Shown: one piece after another, positions 58,054-64,000 of the stretch
How positions within the stretch are numbered: position 1 is the first letter of the stretch
Layout: each line of letters starts with the position of its first letter
Source: Pseudomonas syringae KCTC 12500
Lineage (GTDB): Bacteria > Pseudomonadota > Gammaproteobacteria > Pseudomonadales > Pseudomonadaceae
Direction of reading: 5' to 3'
NCBI RefSeq assembly: GCF_000507185.2
Contig: NZ_AYTM02000002.1
Coordinates: 1-64,000 of the forward strand
DNA: 64,000 nt
The notes under the pieces: generated by a model
The model's input: only the letters and a program-made list of their open reading frames with translations
Databases searched by the model: none
Told to the model about the DNA's origin: nothing
Position numbers and translations under genes: made by a program

Positions 58054-58487
58054 TAAAGCGTCCGGACCTGGACGCTGCCGGTCAGCCAGCCAATATCAAT
58101 ACGCCAGCGCCGGTCGCCGTCAGCGACCACCACGTTGCCACCGCTGGAGCCGCCGTCCGGATAGAACTCCACAGCGGAACCAAGATCGGACGCGGTCTGC
58201 ATGGTCACGCGCAGACTTTCCGGCCAGTGCATCTCGCGCTTGCCGGGCGCCTTGAAGGTCGCCTTGCGCAGATTGAATTCGGTGCGCGCCGGCTGACCGG
58301 TGACAATCGCGCGCACTCTGGTGGCCCGCAACGCTTCGACCATGTCGCCGACCGCGCGCCGTTCACTGGCGGTGCTCAAACCCTGTTGCAGACCGAAACC
58401 CACCAGACCGACGGCGATGCTCATCAACACCAGCACCACCAGCATTTCCATGAGGGTAAAACCCCGGCTTGCGACAGGCGTTCTCAT
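58053..58487 (-). CDS. gspH: Type II secretion minor pseudopilin GspH
   Basis: 144 residues. Prepilin motif SRG-FTLMEMLVVLVLMSIAVGLVGFGL with Glu5; the body GDMVEALRATRVRAIVTGQPARTEFNLRKATFKAP and IEFYPDG-like AVEFYPDGGSSGGNVVVADGDRRWRIDIGWLTGSV is the GspH/FimT fold. The stop shares one base with the gspI start. It links the tip to the GspG shaft. Confidence 0.92.
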   Translation of the reverse strand: MRTPVASRGFTLMEMLVVLVLMSIAVGLVGFGLQQGLSTASERRAVGDMVEALRATRVRAIVTGQPARTEFNLRKATFKAPGKREMHWPESLRVTMQTASDLGSAVEFYPDGGSSGGNVVVADGDRRWRIDIGWLTGSVQVRTL

Positions 58488-58495
58488 GCCGAACG

Positions 58496-58927
58496 TTACT
58501 CCCAGTTGCCCAGGTCGGCGCTGTACCCTTCGCCGCCCGGCTGACCGTCCTGGCCGTAGAAGATCAGGTCGAAGCTGCCGTGCTGACCAGGAAAGCGGTA
58601 GCCGAATGCGTGGCCGAACGGATCCTTGAGGTCCGAAGGCTTGGCGTAAGGGCCGTTCCAGTTCGATGCATTACCCGGCTTCTCGGTCAATTGCTGCAAG
58701 GTCTTGGGTGGCGAACCGACGTCCAGCGCGTAGCTTTCAATCTTCATGCCCAGGCTGGCCAGTTGAGCCTTGCCTGCCCCGTACTTGCCCTTGTCGACGT
58801 TGCCGCCCACCTGACGCACGACGATGGTCGCAACGATGCCCAGCAATACGATAACGGCGAGCATTTCCAGCAATGTGAAGCCGCCCTGTCGACGTGCGGG
58901 TTTGAAACGTGTACGGCTAAAAGTCAT
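58496..58927 (-). CDS. gspG: Type II secretion major pseudopilin GspG
   Basis: 143 residues. Prepilin motif QGG-FTLLEMLAVIVLLGIVATIVVRQVGG with Glu5. The C-terminal part DVGSPPKTLQQLTEKPGNASNWNGPYAKPSDLKDPFGHAFGYRFPGQHGSFDLIFYGQDGQPGGEGYSADLGNWE is the standard GspG domain with its calcium-binding loop (DGQPGGEGYSADLGNW). It builds the pseudopilus shaft. It is 8 bp before gspH. Confidence 0.95.
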   Translation of the reverse strand: MTFSRTRFKPARRQGGFTLLEMLAVIVLLGIVATIVVRQVGGNVDKGKYGAGKAQLASLGMKIESYALDVGSPPKTLQQLTEKPGNASNWNGPYAKPSDLKDPFGHAFGYRFPGQHGSFDLIFYGQDGQPGGEGYSADLGNWE

Positions 58928-58952
58928 CGGAATGGTTTCCTATTTCATGAAT

Positions 58953-60155
58953 TCAGATATTGCTGGTCAGGCTCATCAGCGGCAGCATGATGGCCAGCAT
59001 GATCACCGCGACCATGCCTGCCATCACTACCGTCAGCGCCGGTACGAGTGCGGCCAGCATGCGGTCGATACCGCGCTTGGCCTCGACGTCGAACACATCG
59101 GCGACCTTCATCAGCATGGTGTCCAGTTCGCCAGCCTGTTCGCCGACCTCGATCATTTGCAGCGCCAGATCCGGCAACAGCGGTTGCGCGCCAAATGCGC
59201 TGGCCAGCGTACCGCCACCCTTGACCGACTCGGCCGCCTGCTCGACCTGCGCCTGCAGGGCACGATTGGTACAGACCTGGCGAGCGATCACCAGCGCCTG
59301 CAACAACGCCACTCCATTGGTCAAAAGCGTCCCGAGGGTTCGAGTCAGACGTGCTGCCTCAATGCGCTGCAATAAAGGACCGATCACCCGAATGCCCAGC
59401 AAACGGCGATCGCGGCGCTCGCGACGCTGCGGGTCGCGCATGCGAATGGCCATGCCCCAGATCAACGCGATCAGGCCCGCCAGCACCGCCAGCCCGTAGT
59501 CGCTCAAAAACTCTCCGAGGTTGAGAATAACCTCGGTGATCAACGGAATCGGCACGCCGAGATCCTTGAAGATCGGTACGAATTGCGGCACCACGTAGGC
59601 CAGCAACAGCGCCAGGGAACCCAACACGCCTACCACCAGGAAGGCCGGATAGATCAGCGCGTTGATCACCTCGCCACGCAGCAACTGGCTGCGCTCCAGG
59701 TAATCGCTCAGCTGGCGCAGCGTACTTTCCAGTGCGCCACCGGCTTCACCGGCGCGGACCATGCTTATATAGAGGGGCGAAAACTGGCTGCCCTCTTCTT
59801 CAAGTGCCACGGACAACGGCTTGCCAGCCTTGACCTGTTCGCGGATGCGCTCGATCAACGCTTTGGTCTGCGGTTGTCCAGGCTGTTTGAGCAGAATCCC
59901 AAGCGATCGTTCCAACGGTTGGCCTGCGCCGAGCAACGTTGCGAGCTGCTGGGTGAAGCTGACCAGCGCCGCGCCATTGAGCAAACCGCTGCCCAGCGCA
60001 CGACGCAAACCGCCCAGACCGGCAGCATCGACCTGCAAAACCATCAGGCCACGCTTCTGCAACGCGGCAATGGCGGCGTCCTGATCGCGGGCCTCCAGCG
60101 TGCCATTCTGCGGCGCACCCTGAGCATCCAGCGCGCGGTACTTGAACAGGCTCAT
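58953..60155 (-). CDS. gspF: Type II secretion inner-membrane platform protein GspF
   Basis: 400 residues. Two T2SSF domains are visible (LVSFTQQLATLLGAGQPLERSLGIL and LTRTLGTLLTNGVALLQALVIARQV), each with GA-rich helical motifs, and three membrane segments (around 168-190, 215-236 and 370-392). It sits on GspE and drives pilin assembly. Its start overlaps the gspE stop by 4 bp. Confidence 0.94.
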   Translation of the reverse strand: MSLFKYRALDAQGAPQNGTLEARDQDAAIAALQKRGLMVLQVDAAGLGGLRRALGSGLLNGAALVSFTQQLATLLGAGQPLERSLGILLKQPGQPQTKALIERIREQVKAGKPLSVALEEEGSQFSPLYISMVRAGEAGGALESTLRQLSDYLERSQLLRGEVINALIYPAFLVVGVLGSLALLLAYVVPQFVPIFKDLGVPIPLITEVILNLGEFLSDYGLAVLAGLIALIWGMAIRMRDPQRRERRDRRLLGIRVIGPLLQRIEAARLTRTLGTLLTNGVALLQALVIARQVCTNRALQAQVEQAAESVKGGGTLASAFGAQPLLPDLALQMIEVGEQAGELDTMLMKVADVFDVEAKRGIDRMLAALVPALTVVMAGMVAVIMLAIMLPLMSLTSNI

Positions 60156-61909
60156 GTGCCTTCACCACGGGTGACGCGCAGCACCTCTTCCAGCGAAGTC
60201 ACCCCTGCAACGGCCTGACGCAGGCCTTCTTCATGCAGTGTGCGCAAGCCACCACGTCGGGCAGCCTCTTCCAGCGTCGAGGCGTCGGCGTGGCGCATCA
60301 AAAGACTGCGCAGCTCTTCGTTCATCACCAGCAGTTCGGTGATTGCACTACGGCCGCGATAGCCGCCGCCGGGCGCATCGGCACGTGGACGATACAGGCG
60401 GATCGGCCGCTCGTCAGTGAAACGCTCCAGCCCGTGTTCGGCGATCAGCTCCGGTGGCGCATCGAAGGCTTCACGGGTTGCCGGATCGAGGCGGCGCACC
60501 AGACGCTGAGCCAGAATTCCGTTGACCGTCGACGCGATCAGATAGCTTTCGACGCCCATGTCCAGCAAGCGGGTAATACTCGCCGCCGCGCTGTTGGTGT
60601 GCAGGGTCGAGAGCACCAGGTGACCGGTCAACGAGGACTGGATGGCAATACGGCAGGTTTCCAGGTCGCGCATCTCACCGATCATGATGACATCCGGGTC
60701 CTGACGCACGATGGAGCGCAGCGCTCCGGCGAAATCCAGGCCGATGGATGGCTTGACCTGAATCTGGTTGATACCTTCGAGCTGATACTCGACCGGGTCT
60801 TCAACGGTGATGATCTTGCGCTCGGCCGTATTGAGCCGTGACAGCGCTGTGTACAGCGTGGTGGTCTTGCCGGAACCGGTCGGGCCGGTAACCAGCAGAA
60901 TGCCGTGCGGACGCTCCAGCACGTCGAGAAATTCGTCCAGCCGTTCGCCATCGAAACCCAGGCTCGGGAAATCGAAGTTGATGGTCTGCCGGTCCAGCAG
61001 ACGCATGACCACCGATTCGCCAAAGCTGGTGGGCACTGTCGATACCCGCAGGTCCAGCTCCTTGCCCTGGATACGCAGCATGATCCGGCCATCCTGCGGC
61101 AGACGACGCTCGGCGATGTCCAGCCGCGCCATGATCTTCACCCTGGAAATCACCGCCGCCGAAGAGCTGGACGGCGGTGCTTCGGCTTCGTGCAAGACAC
61201 CGTCGATGCGATAGCGCACCTTCAACTGGCTCTCGAAGGGCTCGATATGAATGTCTGACGCACGCTGTTCGACCGCGCGCTGCAGGATCAGGTTGACCAG
61301 ACGAATGACCGGCGCTTCGGAGGCCAGGTCCTTGAGGTGCTCGATGTCTTCCAGCGAGCCACCCTCCTCATCCAGGTTCTCGATCAGGGTGCCCATCGCC
61401 GAGCGGCCCTGCCCGTAGTAGCGCTCGATAAGGGTTTCAACCTCGTTGCGCGGGCCAATGGACAGTCGCACCGGCACCTCGCAGGCGTAGGCGATGGCCT
61501 GAAACGGGTACAGCGTGCCAGGGTTGGCGCTGAGCACTTGCAGGCCCTGATCGCTCCAGCCTACCGGTACGACTTGATAGTGGCGCATGAAGCGTTCGGT
61601 CAGCGGCGGCAAAGGGTCCAGCAGCGGTGGTACAGCATCGGCGAGCAACAACGGTGCCTGCAGCAATGCCGCCCATGCGCGGGCCAGTTCGAATTCGGAA
61701 ACCAGGCCCAGACGCGTCAGCAGCCCGAGCAACTCAGTGCCTTCCGACTCCTGCTGCAAGCGCTGCGCGCGCTCCAGATCGGCCGTTTTCAGACCGGCAT
61801 TTTCGATCAGCCAGGCGCAAACCTGCTGGGCATCCGGAATGAGCAGACGGGAAACTTCGACGGGAGCTGACGGCATGAATGAGGGCATTTTGCTACTTCG
61901 GAGGGACAT
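60152..61909 (-). CDS. gspE: Type II secretion ATPase GspE, without zinc tetracysteine motif
   Basis: 585 residues from the ATG at 61909; an in-frame ATG at 61888 is a good alternative because a 12-bp hairpin abuts the first. Walker A LLVTGPTGSGKTTTLYTAL, Asp box ITVEDPVEYQLEGINQIQV, Walker B DVIMIGEMRDLETCRIAIQSSLTGHLVLSTLHTNSA are intact. The C-terminal region where most GspE have two CxxC pairs reads RLYRPRADAPGGGYRGRSAITELL, with no cysteines at all. It powers pseudopilus assembly from the cytoplasm. First gene of the operon gspEFGHIJKLMCD. Confidence 0.94.
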   Translation of the reverse strand: MSLRSSKMPSFMPSAPVEVSRLLIPDAQQVCAWLIENAGLKTADLERAQRLQQESEGTELLGLLTRLGLVSEFELARAWAALLQAPLLLADAVPPLLDPLPPLTERFMRHYQVVPVGWSDQGLQVLSANPGTLYPFQAIAYACEVPVRLSIGPRNEVETLIERYYGQGRSAMGTLIENLDEEGGSLEDIEHLKDLASEAPVIRLVNLILQRAVEQRASDIHIEPFESQLKVRYRIDGVLHEAEAPPSSSSAAVISRVKIMARLDIAERRLPQDGRIMLRIQGKELDLRVSTVPTSFGESVVMRLLDRQTINFDFPSLGFDGERLDEFLDVLERPHGILLVTGPTGSGKTTTLYTALSRLNTAERKIITVEDPVEYQLEGINQIQVKPSIGLDFAGALRSIVRQDPDVIMIGEMRDLETCRIAIQSSLTGHLVLSTLHTNSAAASITRLLDMGVESYLIASTVNGILAQRLVRRLDPATREAFDAPPELIAEHGLERFTDERPIRLYRPRADAPGGGYRGRSAITELLVMNEELRSLLMRHADASTLEEAARRGGLRTLHEEGLRQAVAGVTSLEEVLRVTRGEGT

Positions 61910-61913
61910 ATTA

Positions 61914-61939
61914 CAGCACTCTCCGACCGGAGAGTGCTG
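61914..61939. promoter_or_regulatory. Perfect 12-bp stem-loop abutting the gspE start
   Basis: CAGCACTCTCCG (61914-61925) pairs exactly with CGGAGAGTGCTG (61928-61939); with only two bases between, the real loop is about six bases. On the gspE strand it ends four bases before ATG 61909. It may terminate the upstream gene or mask translation of gspE. No T run follows. Confidence 0.7.
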
Positions 61940-61959
61940 CGCTCAAAGGCTTCAAACGA

Positions 61960-62187
61960 TCAGTTTGACTGCTTTTGAGGGGTTGCGTTCTGCGGGCGAC
62001 CGCCTTTTGTAGTTTCGGTCTTCTGGTTTTGCGCTTTCTGAGCCGCCTTGGCGTCCTGAGTCTGGGTCATCACGGTCTCGTCGCTGGCGCCGGAAGTTGC
62101 ATCTGTATCCGTCGCGTCGTCGGCAAAGGCTGCACCACTCAGGGCAAGACCCAACACCACACCGGCACTCATCATGGAAAACTTCAT
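61960..62187 (-). CDS. Small secreted protein of unknown function
   Basis: 75 residues. A Sec signal (MKFSMMSAGVVLGLALSGAAFA) is followed by a Thr/Asp/Gln/Lys-rich, probably disordered chain (DDATDTDATSGASDETVMTQTQDAKAAQKAQNQKTETTKGG). GAGG-type ribosome site at about 62195. It resembles the two small secreted proteins near 11 kb in layout but not in sequence. It is transcribed toward gspE, 21 bp before the hairpin at the gspE start. Confidence 0.75.
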   Translation of the reverse strand: MKFSMMSAGVVLGLALSGAAFADDATDTDATSGASDETVMTQTQDAKAAQKAQNQKTETTKGGRPQNATPQKQSN

Positions 62188-62682
62188 CGTATTAACTCCT
62201 CAAAAAAACAAAAAGAGCCCCGCAAAAAAACGGAGCAGTTGTAGAAAACGGCCAAGAACTAGCGCACAGCACATGTCGCAACTTGCGAGCTGTCTTTCTT
62301 CATCCTGAAAAATCTTAAACCCATCGACCAGTAGGTTTAACAAGAGTTCCTCAGATGTAAAGAAAAATTACCAAATCAAAGAAAAATACGCTTTTATTTG
62401 ACATTTATGCCTTGTTTTATACTTAATTGTATCGTTTTGCAGATTCAAAACGCCATCACGTGATATCAATTTGATAGCGCTCGGCAAGTAAAAAAAGAAA
62501 CGCCAAACAAAACTAATACGGTAACTAAGGAGTCCTACCTCGCGCCCTTGAAACAGGGAATAAACGCGACGACGGGAAACTGTTGCCCACAGAAAAGTTG
62601 GCCGAAAGCAGTAAATAAGAACGCATTTATCCTGCGCACGTGCGCAGGCAGACAGTTATTTGAAACGCAGTTGGAGAGCAAT
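62188..62682. other. AT-rich divergent promoter region before the beta-glucosidase gene
   Basis: 495 bp with no gene. It contains a -35-like TTGACA at 62398-62403 and TACTTA at 62420-62425 (spacing 16), the best sigma-70-type pair for the downstream gene. The start-proximal 150 bp include GC-rich palindromes. The strong AT bias contrasts with the coding regions. Confidence 0.6.
62398..62425 (+). promoter_or_regulatory. Sigma-70-type promoter candidate for the beta-glucosidase gene
   Basis: TTGACA, spacing of 16, TACTTA. The -35 hexamer is consensus; the -10 matches TATAAT at three of six. It would give a long untranslated leader of about 250 nt before ATG 62683. Another promoter closer to the gene cannot be excluded. 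Confidence 0.4.
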
Positions 62683-64000
62683 ATGAACAAGCGAAAGATG
62701 ATAGGCGCGCATTCGGCGCTGGCCTTGCTGGCATTGGCAGTATCCCAGGTGCACGCCGCTGACCCGACCGTACAACAAGGGCGTGAAGATCGCGCCGAAA
62801 AAGCCGCACAGAAAACCCTGGCCAAGATGACCATGGAAGAAAAGCTGGCCTACATTGGCGGCACCGGCGGCTGGGACGTCAAGCCACTGACCAACTACGG
62901 CGTCCCGCAGATCCATGGCGCTGACGGCGGTGTGGGCGTGCGCTACACCAGCGAAGGCAACGATCAGGGTGTTGTCTACCCGTCCGGCCCTAACCTGGCC
63001 GCCACCTTCAACCCGCGTCGTGCCATCGACCTCGGCCGTGCGCTGGGCTATGACACTGCCGTCGGCGGCTACCAGTTCATCACTGGCCCCGGCGTCAACC
63101 TGTACCGCATGCCGTTCGGCGGCCGTGCGTTCGAATACCTCTCCGGTGAAGACCCGTTCCTCGGCGCCAGCCTGGCACCAGGTGTCATCAACGGTATCCA
63201 GTCTCGTGGTGTATGGGCCAACGCCAAGCACTACGCGGCTAACGATCAGGAAAGCAACCGCTTCAATCTGAACCAGACAATGCCAGAGCGCGTGCTGCGC
63301 GAAATGTCGCTGCCTGCGTTCGAATCGTCGTCGAAAAACGGCAACGTGGCGATGATGATGTGCGCTTTCCAGAAAGTGAACGGTGAGTTCGCCTGCGAAA
63401 GCGAGCACCTGATCGCCCAGATCCTGAAGAAGGAATGGGGCTTCAAAGGCTTCGTACAGAGCGACTACAACGCTGTCGTTCACGGTTTCAACGCTGCCCG
63501 CGCCGGTACCGATCTGGACATGATGGGCTACCAGATGAACAGCTCCGTGCTGAAGCCGCATCTGGACGCCGGCGACCTGAGCGCTGCGACCATCGACGAC
63601 AAGGTCCGTCGTATTCTCAAGCAGATCTACCTGTACAAGTTCGACAGCAAGACGCCGCTGACCACGCACAACATGAACAGCTCGACCAGCAACAAGGTTG
63701 CTCTGAACGCTGCGCGTGAAGGTATCGTATTGCTGAAAAACCAGGACAACCTGCTGCCGCTGGACAAGCAGAAAGTCAAGAAAATCGCCGTTGTCGGCAC
63801 CCTGGCCAAGTACTCGCCACCGACCGGTTTCGGCAGCGCCAACGTCATGGCCAGCCATTACGTCAGCGAATTGAGCGGTCTGCAGCAAATCGCGCCTAAC
63901 GCCAAGGTCGACTTCATCGAAGGCCTGTCGCTGGACCCAAGCACCAGTGCCTGGACCACCACCGACGCAACTGGCAATGAAGTCCAAGGCATGAAGGCCG
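62683..64000 (+). CDS. Secreted glycoside hydrolase family 3 beta-glucosidase (partial)
   Basis: 439 codons are in the window; the end lies beyond. GGAGAG precedes the ATG at 62683. A signal peptide (MNKRKMIGAHSALALLALAVSQVHA) is followed by the GH3 N-terminal barrel: KMTMEEKLAYIGGTG, IHGADGGVGVRY, LYRMPFGGRAFEYLSGEDPFLGA, ANAKHYAANDQESNR with the KH pair, and the nucleophile Asp in FKGFVQSDYNAVVHG; the second domain starts at about residue 345 (AREGIVLLKNQDNLLPL). It hydrolyses beta-glucosides of plant origin in the periplasm or outside. The neighbouring type II secretion system is a possible route, which is inference. Confidence 0.93.
   Translation, partial: MNKRKMIGAHSALALLALAVSQVHAADPTVQQGREDRAEKAAQKTLAKMTMEEKLAYIGGTGGWDVKPLTNYGVPQIHGADGGVGVRYTSEGNDQGVVYPSGPNLAATFNPRRAIDLGRALGYDTAVGGYQFITGPGVNLYRMPFGGRAFEYLSGEDPFLGASLAPGVINGIQSRGVWANAKHYAANDQESNRFNLNQTMPERVLREMSLPAFESSSKNGNVAMMMCAFQKVNGEFACESEHLIAQILKKEWGFKGFVQSDYNAVVHGFNAARAGTDLDMMGYQMNSSVLKPHLDAGDLSAATIDDKVRRILKQIYLYKFDSKTPLTTHNMNSSTSNKVALNAAREGIVLLKNQDNLLPLDKQKVKKIAVVGTLAKYSPPTGFGSANVMASHYVSELSGLQQIAPNAKVDFIEGLSLDPSTSAWTTTDATGNEVQGMKA

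Overview
The window looks like a chromosomal segment of a fluorescent plant-associated Pseudomonas, most likely of the P. syringae group. The reasons are a HopAH-type effector homologue, the RhlA surfactant synthase, the REP element TAGGAGCGAACTTGTTCGCGAA, a high-GC gene style and dense pseudomonad operons. I see no tRNA, rRNA or CRISPR array.

Layout. 1-5.5 kb: the end of a U32 peptidase gene, a GNAT acetyltransferase, the assimilatory nitrite reductase genes nirB-nirD behind a sigma-54-like promoter and a leader terminator, and a secreted alpha/beta hydrolase. Four of these five genes carry single-base frameshifts, which looks more like consensus error than decay. 5.7-10.4 kb: a LysR regulator and pstS-pstC-pstA-pstB without phoU. 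10.9-22 kb: two small secreted proteins, a FAN1-type nuclease, a deoxyribosyltransferase-like protein, a LysR/AbrB-family membrane protein pair, an AGE-family sugar isomerase, a chemoreceptor, glycerate kinase and a CdaR-type regulator. 21.9-25.2 kb: a lipoprotein hydrolase, then a tandem REP array split by an IS110-family element. 25.2-29.1 kb: a glucarate module (GntR regulator, GudP, GudD), which with glycerate kinase and CdaR suggests use of plant hexarates.

29.2-40.1 kb: a DUF1345 protein, a D-2-hydroxyacid dehydrogenase, the effector homologue, a TonB siderophore receptor with a Fur-like box, nicotinamidase, a formate/nitrite-type channel, a two-component system and rhlA. 40.2-50.9 kb: an RND efflux operon with two lipoprotein adaptors (TriABC-like), a GntR-MFS-amidohydrolase operon, another MFS exporter and a membrane protein of unknown function. 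51-62 kb: an esterase and a complete 11-gene type II secretion operon (gspE to gspD), whose secretin has a lipoprotein signal and whose ATPase lacks the zinc tetracysteine motif. The window ends inside a secreted GH3 beta-glucosidase.

The most striking system is the IS110 element at 23555-24811. Its 5' non-coding end folds, by inspection, into a bridge-RNA-like molecule of about 170 nt closed by a perfect 12-bp stem. One internal loop carries two guides that match, on opposite strands, the two halves of the REP site into which the element is inserted, around a CT core. The transposase is broken by an exact 79-bp tandem duplication while the RNA looks intact.
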